Positions 49,740 to 59,919 of a DNA stretch of 64,000 nucleotides are shown here, piece by piece. The DNA lies in NCBI RefSeq assembly GCF_000739615.1, contig NZ_BATP01000059.1, forward strand, positions 186,001 to 250,000, written 5' to 3'. The notes under the pieces are model-generated. The model did no database searches and was not told the origin of the DNA. It worked only from the letters and a program-made list of their open reading frames with translations. The translations under genes and the position numbers were made by a program. The DNA comes from Haloferula sp. BvORR071. GTDB lineage: Bacteria > Verrucomicrobiota > Verrucomicrobiia > Verrucomicrobiales > Akkermansiaceae. Each line of letters starts with the position of its first letter. The stretch's first letter is position 1.

Positions 49740-49766
49740 GCTGGTCTCCCGGCCCAGTGCGGAAAT

Positions 49767-50615
49767 CTAGCGCGTGGGAAATGTGGCCACACGCTTCAGC
49801 TCGGAGTTGAATTCATCCACCCGAATGTTGAAGAATTTGATCTTATCCTGCAGCTTGGCGTTCTGCTGATTGAGTTTGTCGACCATCCGGTTGAAGGCAT
49901 CGACCGCGCGCTGGTCGGAGTTATTCAAGGAGTTTCTTTCCATCTCAAGCAGGTCGAAGGCGTCAATCATGCGTTTGTTTTCCTGAGCGATCACGGCACC
50001 ATCTTGATCGAGGCAATCCTTGATGGGTGAGAGTCGGTTGAAGTCGGAAGTGCTGATGTAGTAGACCTGCCCGCTGGCATCCCTGAGAGAGAAGGTCGGG
50101 GCGGTGGCTTCCACTTGGTCCAAGCTGGGCGGTGTCTTATCTCCGGAATGATTTCGAATTTGTCTCCGCAGGGCCTCTCTATCCAGGGCCTCTCTCGCCA
50201 CAGCATCTCCATCAGTCCAAGCGCGTCTGGTTGCGGCCAAGTGCGCCAGCTCTTCGCTGTAGTCCTCGGATTGGGCCTCCGGAGGCGATTTTGGTTTGGT
50301 TATCCCAAAGATCGTCGCGAGTAGGATGATGAGGATTACGCCGATCGCGACCCCGACCCCAATCATCCGGACAGGACTGGTCTGGCTATCCTTCTTGCGC
50401 GCGCGGGCTTTTGCTTGTGCAGCTCCGGGCTCTGCCGGTGGATCCGGGGCGATTTCCAGGATCTGATAGCAATCAGAGCGATATTCCCGGACTTGAAGCG
50501 GCGCGGAGTAAACCCCCTCCGCAATCATGGAAGCGATCATCTCCAGCGTGAAGGGGCCTTGCTCCACACCTTCATGCAGCACGAAATAAGCAGGCGGGGG
50601 AGTGAAAGCATTCAT
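49767..50615 (-). CDS. GYF_2 (DUF4339) domain membrane protein
   Basis: A 282-residue protein. Residues 8-55 are a GYF_2 domain (YFVLHEGVEQGPFTLEMIASMIAEG, then QVREYRSDCYQIL), a short proline-peptide-binding module. A Lys/Arg-rich linker and one membrane segment (MIGVGVAIGVILIILLATIFGI, about 85-106) follow; the C-terminal half has a DREALRRQIRNH region and a long coiled coil (about 215-275). Orientation is probably N-in with the coiled coil outside. Partner unknown. It lies alone on the minus strand, convergent with the TetR gene. Confidence 0.72.
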   Translation of the reverse strand: MNAFTPPPAYFVLHEGVEQGPFTLEMIASMIAEGVYSAPLQVREYRSDCYQILEIAPDPPAEPGAAQAKARARKKDSQTSPVRMIGVGVAIGVILIILLATIFGITKPKSPPEAQSEDYSEELAHLAATRRAWTDGDAVAREALDREALRRQIRNHSGDKTPPSLDQVEATAPTFSLRDASGQVYYISTSDFNRLSPIKDCLDQDGAVIAQENKRMIDAFDLLEMERNSLNNSDQRAVDAFNRMVDKLNQQNAKLQDKIKFFNIRVDEFNSELKRVATFPTR

Positions 50616-50697
50616 GAGAAGTTGCTATGATCAAATGAACACTTATGCCTTTGGTGGCAAGTGAAATCAGGAAATAGGGTAACTTTGCAAGTTGCGG

Positions 50698-50717
50698 GCC
50701 ACGGGTCATCCCGTGGC
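50698..50717. terminator. Hairpin in the gap between the coiled-coil and GYF_2 genes
   Basis: GCCACGGG (50698-50705) and CCCGTGGC (50710-50717) form a perfect eight-base stem with a TCAT loop; a related, weaker GCCACGG/CGCGTGG pair follows at about 50731-50750. On the minus strand it lies about 108 bases past the coiled-coil gene stop and no T tract follows, so it is a REP-like hairpin or weak terminator. Confidence 0.4.
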
Positions 50718-50824
50718 TACAAGCCTCCGCGCCACGGATCCCTCGCGTGGTCGCATCCCGTTGAAGCCCGGGCCATCACAAGATGAGCTCGGGCCGGTAG
50801 GCGCAACCCGGCTTTCCCGCCCAA

Positions 50825-51684
50825 TCACATCCCCGCCAGACGGTGATTCATCGCCACGCTCTTCCGCAGGGCGCGCATCACGTCGATCATCGGGATATGC
50901 CCCTTCGCCGCGGTCTTGCACTGATCGTTGACGAAAGCATTGCGGCTCACGTGGCGGCCGATCTCGCTGAAGAGCTGGCGCATCTGCGTGTCGATCAAGC
51001 CGAGTTGGGCCTTCAAGGACGAGATATCCCGATTTGCCTGGCCGATCTGCTGGAAGGCCACGGAGGCTTCCGCTCGGTGCTTCTGGCGCTCCTCGGCGAG
51101 CTCGGCGTCGATCACATCCACCTTGGCATCGCCATCGGCGATGCTGGCGGCCACACGGTCGCGGTCGTGCTTCAGTTCGGTGAAACGGACCTTGAGTTCG
51201 ACCATGCGGCTCTTGGTTTTCTCGATCGCGTCGCTGGTGCCCTCGCGTTGGAGAACCTCCAGCTTCATCTTGAGACCATCGTAAATCCGGCGGATTTCCC
51301 GCGCCTGCTGAATCACTGTGTCGCGTTCGCGGGAGAGCTTCTCCAAGTCGGCGAGCAGCTCGCCGCGGGTGGCTTCCAGATCCGCCTGCGAATCCGACTT
51401 CGCACCGAGCAGGGTGGAGCGCTGCTCGTGGGCATCCGCGAGCAGCGATTCGCAATCATCCAGCTTGGCGCGGATCTCGTCGCGCTCCTTGATCAGCTTG
51501 CGCAGGTTCCAGTACTCCACGCCCAGTTCCTCTACTTCTTCGACCTGCTCCCAGACCGACTGTCCGAGCACCTGCTCCGCTTCGCGCAGCAGGTGCATCT
51601 CGGCAGCGGCCTCGGCCATGCGCCGCTGACGGCGGTTCACGCCGAAGGCTTGAGCAAAACGAGCGAAGATGTAGCGGGTGGTGG

Positions 51685-51688
<4 letters not shown>
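50825..51688 (-). CDS. Coiled-coil protein translationally coupled to acs
   Basis: A 287-residue protein that is largely coiled coil between about residues 50 and 245 (heptads with LDDCESLLADAHEQ, LEATRGELLADLEKLSRERDTV, and EVLQREGTSDAIEKTKSRMVELKVRF). Ends (ARFAQAFGVNRRQRRMAEA and RNAFVNDQCKTAAKGHIPMIDVM) are not coiled. No family name is recognised; it lacks a signal peptide and membrane segments. Its ATG overlaps the stop of acs (ATGA on the minus strand), so the two are translated from one message. That is unusual for acetyl-CoA synthetase; a scaffold or regulatory role is a guess. Confidence 0.7.
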
Positions 51689-53661
<1,973 letters not shown>

Positions 53662-54183
53662 GGTGCCTTGGGTTCCCCGGCTTGCTTTGGGTTGCCGGAC
53701 CTGCGGCAAGCTACAAGGCAGCTTTCGCAGGCGGCGACTCAAAATTTGCGCTTTGGAGCACGCTTGGCCGACTTTTTCGGGGTGTTCCGAACTTCCGGGG
53801 GCTGGGCGGTCAATGCTGTCCCTTTCGCCAATTACCCGGCTCTTCCCGGGTTCCCGGCGGAAGAAATTGCTGAACCGGTTTGCTTGGTCAAATCCACGCA
53901 ACGAGGCGATCCGGGATATCGCCACCGAAGGGTCCTCCAAAGCGGGTGACGGCAGCGAACCGGGCCCTCGATTTCAGCTCGATATCGGTCGTTGCCGTGC
54001 CCGAGCCAGCTCCGGTCCCTCAGGACTCGCCGCCGTCGTGGGCGCTGAAAAGACCTCGGCATGAGGCAGCACTGCGGAAAGTCGTGGCATTTCTGTGCGG
54101 GGTAAGATAGAGGTGGATACCTAAAGTTAGATCGCACGGCTCTCTGAACCTTTTCCTGGAGAAAATCCCAACCCCCGATCGCC
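53662..54183. other. Intergenic region with a duplicated 3' coding fragment
   Basis: About 520 bases upstream of acs and before the DUF1328 gene. At 53739-53783 the minus strand spells the codons for a peptide ending KKSAKRAPKRKF and a stop; the same peptide ends the pseudouridine synthase gene at 55476. The 31 bases that code its middle are identical and the remaining differences are synonymous. The open frame upstream is short (about 30 codons after a TAA). No other gene is seen; the acs promoter should lie near 53662-53735. Confidence 0.55.
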
Positions 54184-54339
54184 ATGCTACACTATGCCAT
54201 TGTATTCATTATCGTCGCCCTGATCGCCGCGTTCCTCGGCTTCGGGCAACTCGCCGGGACCGCCGCACTGATCGCCAAGATCTGTTTCGTGGTTTTCCTG
54301 GTCTTCGCGCTCCTGTCTTTCTTGAAAAAGAAGGCCTGA
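54184..54339 (+). CDS. DUF1328 small membrane protein
   Basis: A 51-residue protein (ATG 54184, stop 54337-54339). It has two hydrophobic segments: MLHYAIVFIIVALIAAFLG and AKICFVVFLVFALLSFL, with FGQLAGTAALI between and a KKKA end. That matches the DUF1328/YtjA family of small inner-membrane proteins, which have a conserved Gly-rich turn with GTA(A) after the first helix. Function of the family is unknown; members are often stress related. It lies 145 bases ahead of the metallopeptidase gene on the same strand. Confidence 0.82.
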   Translation: MLHYAIVFIIVALIAAFLGFGQLAGTAALIAKICFVVFLVFALLSFLKKKA

Positions 54340-54483
54340 GTTCCGTGACTCCCGGCCCATCGGGTTCCCACCGGGATCTCCGTGTGCCGGGAGCCGTTGG
54401 CGTTCCCGCGCGGGACCAAGCTCGGAGCAAGTAAGCGCGATGAAATCTGGCCATCGGATCGGTGGCCGTAGATATTTGCGACC

Positions 54484-55377
54484 ATGGACTGGAAAGGACA
54501 ACGGGAGAGCGACAATGTGGACGACGCGCGGGGAAGGGCTTCCTCGGGCGGTGGTGGCGGCATTGGAGGCGGTGCCTTCAGCCTGCTCGCCTTGGTCGGC
54601 CGGAAATTCGGTATCAAGGGAATCCTGGGCGCGCTCGTCTTGGGATTCGCGCTGGTGAAGTGCGGCATCGTGGATCTCAATACCCTGCTAGGCGGAGGAT
54701 CCGTGGGGCCCGGCCAGCAGACGCAGGTGAGCCCGGAGGACGAGGAGCGGTTCCGCTTCGTCAAGGTGGTGCTTGGCAGCACTGAAGACGTGTGGACCAA
54801 GGAGTTCGCCCGCATCGGGAGGAAATACGAGCAGCCCGGCCTGCAGGTCTACCGCGGGCGGACGCAAACGGGCTGCGGCACTGGCAGCGCGGAGATGGGA
54901 CCCTTCTACTGCCCCGCAGACCGCAAGGTATACATCGACCTGAGCTTCTACGACGAACTCGCGCAGACTTTCAATTCACCGGGGGATTTCGCCCAAGCCT
55001 ATGTGATCGCGCATGAGGTGGGTCACCATGTGCAGAAACTGGTCGGCACCTCGGACAAGGTGGCGGCGATGCAAGGGCGGCCGGACTACAACGAGTACTC
55101 GGTGCGCCTTGAACTGCAGGCAGATTTCCTCGCCGGTGTGTGGGCGAATCATTCGCAACAGACACTGAAGCTGGATCGCAGTGATATCGAGGAGGCCATG
55201 CGCGCCGCCAATGCCATCGGCGACGACGCGATTCAGAAGAAGATGCAAGGGCGCGTGGTGCCGCATTCCTTCACCCACGGGACCTCCGAGCAGCGGACAC
55301 GCTGGTTCCAGAAGGGACTACTCAGCGGCAAGATCGAGGACGGCGATACGTTTTCGATGCCTTACAAGGATTTGTGA
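54484..55377 (+). CDS. Neutral zinc metallopeptidase, YpfJ family
   Basis: A 297-residue protein of the putative neutral zinc metallopeptidase (YpfJ, DUF2268-like) family. It begins MDWKGQRESDNVDDARGR, the family's typical N terminus, has one membrane segment near residues 38-58, and then the catalytic motif AYVIAHEVGHHVQKLVG (residues about 175-190). Downstream, LELQADFLAGVWANHS has the acidic ligand, followed by a Gly-rich loop. The protein is probably anchored with its catalytic domain outside the cytoplasm. The substrate is unknown. It is a single gene or co-transcribed with the preceding DUF1328 gene. Confidence 0.85.
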   Translation: MDWKGQRESDNVDDARGRASSGGGGGIGGGAFSLLALVGRKFGIKGILGALVLGFALVKCGIVDLNTLLGGGSVGPGQQTQVSPEDEERFRFVKVVLGSTEDVWTKEFARIGRKYEQPGLQVYRGRTQTGCGTGSAEMGPFYCPADRKVYIDLSFYDELAQTFNSPGDFAQAYVIAHEVGHHVQKLVGTSDKVAAMQGRPDYNEYSVRLELQADFLAGVWANHSQQTLKLDRSDIEEAMRAANAIGDDAIQKKMQGRVVPHSFTHGTSEQRTRWFQKGLLSGKIEDGDTFSMPYKDL

Positions 55378-55475
55378 GACCTGACACAAGCGCGGCATCC
55401 GGTCCTAACTCACAGGGGGTGGCAGACTCCATCACCACGGTGTGTGGCTTGTCGCCGACCCGACTTGAGGCGAGC

Positions 55476-56402
55476 TCAGAACTTCCGCTTTGGAGCACGC
55501 TTGGCCGACTTTTTCGCCATCGGGCGTGAGGATGTCGGGCCTTTGGGTCGACCGGGTTCCGGAGTGCGCTTGCGGCCTTCCTTCGGACCGCGTTTCGGGC
55601 GCGCCGCGGGCAGTGTGCCCGGGGCGGTTTTGGCGGTCTTTTTAGCGGCCTTCTTTGCGCTTTTCTTGGCCCCCTTCTTGGCTGCGGCCCGGACCTTCGG
55701 GTTCTGCTGCAGCGCGTCGATTTCCACCTGCTCCAGAGGACGCCAGGCTCCCATTGGGAAATCGCCGAGGATCAGGCGACCGATGCGGATCCGCACAAGC
55801 TTCTCCACCTTGTAGCCGAGCGTCAGGAACATCTGGCGGATCTGCCGCTTCAGGCCGGTCTCCAGCACGATGCGGTAGCGGCGTGAGGACAGGCGCTGCA
55901 CCTCCTTCGCTTTCATCCGCACATTCTCCACATAGATGCCGGAGATGAAGAGATCGAGGTGCTCATTCAGCACTGGCTGGTTTGCCGTCACGATGTACTC
56001 CTTTTCCACCGATTTGGAGGGGTGCATCAGCTTCTGCGAAAGATCACCGTCGTTGGTCAGGATCAGCAGGCCTTCCGAATCGCGGTCGAGCCGGCCGACG
56101 TGGTGAAGGTGCTGCAGGATCGGCGGGAGGATCGTATAGATCGTCTCGCGTCCCAGCTCATCCTCGCGCGAGCAGACGTAGCCGCGCGGCTTGTAGAACA
56201 TGACCGTGTTGGTCTGCTTGGCCTGCACCCGCTTGCCATCGACCTTTACGAAGTCGTTGGGTTCGACCCGCTCAGCCGGATTCAGGCAGGGCTTGCCGTT
56301 GATCTCGACATGGCCCTCCTGGACCAGTGTGTCGCAGGCACGGCGTGAGCCCACCCCGCAGGAGGCGAGGAATTTGTTCAATCGGATACCTTCGTCGGGC
56401 AT
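55476..56402 (-). CDS. 23S/16S rRNA pseudouridine synthase (RsuA/RluB family) with basic tail
   Basis: A 308-residue RNA-modifying enzyme. Residues 1-65 form an S4 RNA-binding domain (RLNKFLASCGVGSRRACDTLVQEGHVEING). The catalytic domain has HHVGRLDRDSEGLLILTNDGDL with the catalytic Asp, then KEYIVTANQPV and ETGLKRQIRQMFLTLGYKVEKLVRIRIG. The last 80 residues (from about 230) are Lys/Ala/Pro-rich and end in KKSAKRAPKRKF, longer than in RsuA or RluB and perhaps an RNA-binding extension. Which rRNA position it modifies cannot be told. The final 12 residues are repeated as a fragment at 53739. Confidence 0.85.
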   Translation of the reverse strand: MPDEGIRLNKFLASCGVGSRRACDTLVQEGHVEINGKPCLNPAERVEPNDFVKVDGKRVQAKQTNTVMFYKPRGYVCSREDELGRETIYTILPPILQHLHHVGRLDRDSEGLLILTNDGDLSQKLMHPSKSVEKEYIVTANQPVLNEHLDLFISGIYVENVRMKAKEVQRLSSRRYRIVLETGLKRQIRQMFLTLGYKVEKLVRIRIGRLILGDFPMGAWRPLEQVEIDALQQNPKVRAAAKKGAKKSAKKAAKKTAKTAPGTLPAARPKRGPKEGRKRTPEPGRPKGPTSSRPMAKKSAKRAPKRKF

Positions 56403-56425
56403 GGCTTAAGATGGGTGGGAAGAGA

Positions 56426-56533
56426 GAACCACGAATGGACACGGATGAACACGAATTTGGAAGAAGGGTGGGGGACAATTGTCCGCCTCCCTCATCCCTT
56501 TTATCCGCGAAGATTCATGTTCATTCGCGGTTC
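56426..56533. repeat. Imperfect inverted-repeat element with ten-base periodic left arm
   Basis: The left arm (56426-56459) has three ten-base units beginning CACGAATGGA, CACGGATGAA and CACGAATTTG. The right arm (56501-56533), on the opposite strand, reads as GAACCGCGAATGAACATGAA and pairs imperfectly with it. Between them sits the perfect palindrome GGACAATTGTCC (56473-56484). Elements of this look occur between genes in verrucomicrobia and planctomycetes, as I recall. Confidence 0.6.
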
Positions 56534-56557
56534 AAATCGAAGCGATGGAATGAATCC

Positions 56558-56595
56558 GAAAAACGCAAAAGGCGCAGGCCCGTGAAGACCTGCGC
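56558..56595 (-). terminator. Rho-independent terminator of the small basic protein gene
   Basis: On the minus strand GCGCAGG (56595-56589) pairs with CCTGCGC (56578-56572) around a ten-base loop and is followed by CTTTTGCGTTTTTC. It starts 34 bases after the stop codon of the small basic protein gene. Confidence 0.8.
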
Positions 56596-56628
56596 ACTTG
56601 CTGAAAATCGGAAAGGGAAGCAGGAGGA

Positions 56629-56784
56629 TCAAGCCTCGCCCTTGGTCTTCGGCAGACCGATGGGGCTACGGCCTTCCTTCCAAACGCCGCGCTCCTTCAT
56701 GAGCTTCACGCGCTCGAAACGCTTCATCACGGAGCGCTTACCTTCGGCGCCGCCTTTTGCCTTGAGACTGCTGTGCTTGGACAT
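56629..56784 (-). CDS. PVC-type small basic protein (TIGR04137-like)
   Basis: A 51-residue basic protein from ATG 56784: MSKHSSLKAKGGAEGKRSVMKRFERVKLMKERG, ending SPIGLPKTKGEA. From memory this matches the 'small basic protein' family found in Verrucomicrobia, Chlamydiae and relatives, typically MSMDKSLK..GLASHRNVLTRAERI..L...G, ending in SPLGLPK. Suggested roles involve the ribosome or nucleic acids, but none is proven. The longer open frame extending to 56937 overlaps the upp gene and is not used. It is followed by a strong terminator. Confidence 0.78.
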   Translation of the reverse strand: MSKHSSLKAKGGAEGKRSVMKRFERVKLMKERGVWKEGRSPIGLPKTKGEA

Positions 56785-56872
56785 GGGAAAATCGTTGTTT
56801 TTACGCGGGGCGCGGACGCTAGGAAGCTCTGGCTCCCTTGGCAATGGGAAAATCCGGCCTTTTCCGCTTTTC

Positions 56873-57493
56873 TCACGCAGTTCCGAACAATCGGTCGCCT
56901 GCATCGCCCAATCCCGGGAGGATATAGCCCCGGTCATTCAGCCCCCGGTCGATCGAGGCAGTGAAGACCGGGATCTCTGGAAAGGCCGCCTCGAAGGTCG
57001 CAATCCCCTCTGGAGCTGCCACCAGACAGGCGAAGCGCAGGTGCGTCGCTCCGAGGTCGATCAGTCGCCGGGCTGCCTCCACCGCGGAGCCGCCGGTCGC
57101 CAGCATCGGGTCGAGCAGGATCACTTCGCTCTCCGCGAGGATCGGTGGGGTCTTGATGTAGTAGGGCTCCGGCAGGAGGGTCTCCTCATTCCGCGCCAGC
57201 CCGATGTGGGCCACAGCAGCGCCCGGAAGCAGGTCGAAGAAGCCATCCAAAAAGCCCAGTCCGGCCCGCAGCACGGGTGCCAGAATGATCCGCCGGGTCA
57301 CCTCCACCCCGCTGGTCATCTCCAGTGGTGTCTCGCAGCTCACCACCTTGGTTTCGAAATCCGCCGTGACCGCCGGCACCATCAGCGAGCAAATCCGGCG
57401 CAGCCGCTGGCGGAATTCCGGACCGGGACAATTCCGGCAACGCAGGCCCGTGAGCTCTGCCTGGACGAGGGGATGATCGACGACGTGAACCAC
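56873..57493 (-). CDS. upp: Uracil phosphoribosyltransferase (GTG start)
   Basis: A 206-residue PRPP-dependent enzyme that turns uracil into UMP. Visible: MVHVVDHPLVQAELTGLR start, the VLRAGLGFLDGFFDLLPGAAVAHIGLARNEETLLPEPYY segment, and the PRPP loop VILLDPMLATGGSAVEAARRL, with the C-terminal FTASIDRGLNDRGYILPGLGDAGDRLFGT typical of Upp. The start codon is GTG at 57493, where the family N terminus begins. It lies 88 bases upstream of the small basic protein gene on the same strand. It offers uracil salvage opposite to the reductive degradation cluster at 28077-38483. Confidence 0.92.
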   Translation of the reverse strand: MVHVVDHPLVQAELTGLRCRNCPGPEFRQRLRRICSLMVPAVTADFETKVVSCETPLEMTSGVEVTRRIILAPVLRAGLGFLDGFFDLLPGAAVAHIGLARNEETLLPEPYYIKTPPILAESEVILLDPMLATGGSAVEAARRLIDLGATHLRFACLVAAPEGIATFEAAFPEIPVFTASIDRGLNDRGYILPGLGDAGDRLFGTA

Positions 57494-57634
57494 GGCATCC
57501 TAGAAAGCGCGATCCATGCCGGGTGGCAAGTCACGAGGAGGTGTTTCCTCGATGCCAGCCACCTCCGATCAAGGTTGCTGAAAATGGATGTCCGGTAGCG
57601 CCGGACGAAAGTGTGGAAGCCGCTATTGGAGCCG

Positions 57635-58645
57635 CTAGGGTTTGATTTTGACTTGGGCTTGGCTGAGGATCTCGGCGTTCTCAATTTGGCTCAAAAAGTC
57701 GTCCACTCTTCCGTCACCGCTATTAGACGCGAAGAAAGCCAGCTGTGCGAGAAGGCGGTCCTTGGCAATACTTGAGCCCGAATTTTTAAGGTAATCAGCG
57801 ATTTTTTCCGAGTTCTTTTCATACCAGCCAGGCCCGACCAAAGTGTCCAGCAGCGTGCCGTTCGAATCGTCGACAAGAGAAAACCGGGGATCCAAATAGC
57901 ACCGGACCGCCTCGGCGTTGTTGTAAACAAGGGTATTCAAATTCGTGATGACGCTCTTCGCAATTTCCGCCTTCTGTTCGGGATTGCTTATCTTATCCAA
58001 GACTCCGTAGTCCTTCTTTATCATGGCGATGAATGGTAACAACTCACGCTCAAATGATGATTGGAGCTCAGGCGGGGTGATTCGATGGATGCTGTAATCC
58101 AATTCGTCCAGTTTGTTGCTGGTGGCGTAGGATCTGAAAACCATCTCGTAAAACTCCTGATTCACGGTTTGTCCTTGAGCTGAGTGCACGGAACTCAAGC
58201 TTGCACCCAGAATTTCGTGGTTTTCCAGTAACCAGTTGAAGTTCTCTTCGGGGGTTTGAAAATTCAACAGATTGCTCACAAGACTGCTAATGATGATTGC
58301 TTTGGTGTCATGGTCTGCATCTTGGATCAAGTTGGAGAATTCTCTAAGGATTCCGGCCGGATCCTCAGAGACTGCTAGCTCTTCCCGGAGATTTTTTATT
58401 CTCTCCAACAAGTTGCGGTTTTCTTTTCTCTTAGCATCAGCATCCCGCTTTGCTGCTCGATTCGCTCCTGACCTGGCTTCCGCTTCTGCTCTAGCGCTCG
58501 AAGAATCAAACGTGTTTCCTTGAGAATGAGGAAGGGCATTTGAATCTTCTTTCCTGGGTGCGCTCGAAACATCAGAGCGGAGCGTCTTGAATGTGAATGC
58601 AGCCGCGGCTAGCAATATAGCCGCCAGGATCGCCGTTCTTCTCAT
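57635..58645 (-). CDS. Secreted protein of unknown function, low-GC
   Basis: A 336-residue protein with a signal peptide or anchor (MRRTAILAAILLAAAAFTF), a Ser/Ala/Arg-rich linker with a coiled-coil helix (about 50-95, AKRKENRNLLERIKNLREEL), and a mostly helical domain. Codon use is visibly more AT-rich than in neighbouring genes (many AAT, ATT, TTG), which suggests acquisition from another genome. No family recognised. It lies between upp and a 322-base gap, alone in its unit. Confidence 0.6.
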   Translation of the reverse strand: MRRTAILAAILLAAAAFTFKTLRSDVSSAPRKEDSNALPHSQGNTFDSSSARAEAEARSGANRAAKRDADAKRKENRNLLERIKNLREELAVSEDPAGILREFSNLIQDADHDTKAIIISSLVSNLLNFQTPEENFNWLLENHEILGASLSSVHSAQGQTVNQEFYEMVFRSYATSNKLDELDYSIHRITPPELQSSFERELLPFIAMIKKDYGVLDKISNPEQKAEIAKSVITNLNTLVYNNAEAVRCYLDPRFSLVDDSNGTLLDTLVGPGWYEKNSEKIADYLKNSGSSIAKDRLLAQLAFFASNSGDGRVDDFLSQIENAEILSQAQVKIKP

Positions 58646-58725
58646 GACTTCAGGCTATGCATGCGAACGTCCGTAGATCAATTGTTGTTTCGGATGCCGT
58701 CATGTTGAGTGAATATCTTGATGGG

Positions 58726-58899
58726 TTAGCGGCGATTTGCTGTGGTTGGCGGGAGTAATTCTTCGAATCGATATACCTCCAGCGTTGGGAAAGGAATCGC
58801 GCCCACCTGCAGTGTCACCGCCAATTCCGCCAGCTGAGGGCGCTTGGATGAGTGCATATTCAACGTGACCCGCGGCTTCCGGGGAGGCCGACAAGTCAT
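58726..58899 (-). CDS. Possible short protein (uncertain)
   Basis: A 57-codon open frame (ATG 58899) whose product would contain SSKRPQLAELAVTLQVGAIPFPTLEVYRFEELLPPTTAN, which reads more like real protein than most shadow frames. It has no ribosome-binding site I can see, and a terminator sits just upstream at 58907. It could also be a remnant. The rest of 58646-58967 shows no gene. Confidence 0.25.
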   Translation of the reverse strand: MTCRPPRKPRVTLNMHSSKRPQLAELAVTLQVGAIPFPTLEVYRFEELLPPTTANRR

Positions 58900-58906
58900 G
58901 CCCCTG

Positions 58907-58938
58907 AAAAAGAAAACCCGCACCATTTCTGGCGCGGG
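58907..58938 (-). terminator. Rho-independent terminator of the sugar isomerase gene
   Basis: On the minus strand, CCCGCGCC (58938-58931) pairs with GGTGCGGG (58924-58917) with one G-U pair and a six-base loop, followed by TTTTCTTTTT. It lies 30 bases after the stop of the TIM-barrel isomerase gene. Confidence 0.88.
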
Positions 58939-58967
58939 CGATACAACGGAAGCTCTGGCCCCGATGC

Positions 58968-59810
58968 TCAGCCGAGGCACTCCTTAATATAAGCGATCCC
59001 CTTCGTATAAACCTCCTCAGGAGTCGGGAACAGATCGCGCCACACTCGGGTCGCAGCCGCCAATTCGGGCAGGGCGCGGCCGAAGGCCTCGATGGTCAGC
59101 CAGCCGGTGTAGCCTTCTTCCTTGAGCACGGCGATGCTCTCCTTGATCTGCGCGTGGCCGGTGCCCGGGGTGCCGCGGTCGTTCTCGGAGATATGCACGT
59201 GGCCCACGCTCTTGATATGCTTGCGGAGGCTCTCGGCGGGGTGCTTCTCCTCGATGTTCGCGTGGAAGGTATCGTACATCGTGGTGAAGTTCGGGTGGTT
59301 CACCAGCGCGGAGTATTCAGCACCCTGCTGCATGGTGGTGATGAAGTAGCACTCGAAGCGGTTCAGCCACTCGATCACCAGCTTCACGCCGGCTTCCTGC
59401 GCGTAGTCGGCGACCTTGCGGTGGACCTCAGCGGCGCGGTTCCACTCGTCCAAGGTCACGGGGTCTCCGGAGAAGACGCCCAGCGGCTGGTGGTAGGGGC
59501 CCATCAGGATCTCGGTGCCGGCGGCGTGGCAGGAGTCGACGATGGTCTTCAGGTAGTCCACTGCGGCGGCGCGATGCGAAGCCTCCGGGCTGCAGGGGCT
59601 GTGCTCCGCATCGGGGATCACGGTCACGGCTGTGGAGCGCAGGCCCTGGTCGCGCAGCGCTTGGCCGACGACCTTGTAGTGGGCGGCATCGGCGGCGAAA
59701 ATCGGCAACTCCACGCCATCGTAGCCGGCAGTCTTGAGGGAGGAGAGCAGGTGGAATTGATCTTCTTGGAGCTGACCGGTCCACAGAAGCAGGTTGAAGC
59801 CGAGTTTCAT
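58968..59810 (-). CDS. TIM-barrel sugar phosphate isomerase/epimerase
   Basis: A 280-residue protein of the xylose isomerase-like TIM barrel family (AP endonuclease 2 superfamily). It begins MKLGFNLLLWTGQLQEDQFHLLSSLKTAGYDGVELPIF and has the metal-ligand pattern: Glu in LVIEWLNRFECYF, Asp/His in TMYDTFHANIEE, His in GHVHISENDRGTPGTGHA, and Glu in WLTIEAFG. These enzymes epimerise or isomerise free or phosphorylated sugars (D-tagatose 3-epimerase, psicose epimerase). Met 59810 is the start; the longer frame adds a non-conserved leader. It is divergent from the carbohydrate cluster that begins at 59920. Confidence 0.84.
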   Translation of the reverse strand: MKLGFNLLLWTGQLQEDQFHLLSSLKTAGYDGVELPIFAADAAHYKVVGQALRDQGLRSTAVTVIPDAEHSPCSPEASHRAAAVDYLKTIVDSCHAAGTEILMGPYHQPLGVFSGDPVTLDEWNRAAEVHRKVADYAQEAGVKLVIEWLNRFECYFITTMQQGAEYSALVNHPNFTTMYDTFHANIEEKHPAESLRKHIKSVGHVHISENDRGTPGTGHAQIKESIAVLKEEGYTGWLTIEAFGRALPELAAATRVWRDLFPTPEEVYTKGIAYIKECLG

Positions 59811-59919
59811 GCTGCCGCATTCCCTAATAGCCCGGCCTCGGGGCGACCATTCCAATTTTCGTCAGAATGTGATTTTGCTTCCGTTTTTGTGAGATTTTTT
59901 CTGAATCGCGGCCTTCCCA

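Noticed and set aside
58700..58894. A second frame overlapping the doubtful short protein at 58726.
   Set aside because: Shorter, in another frame, without start context; at most one of the two could be real.
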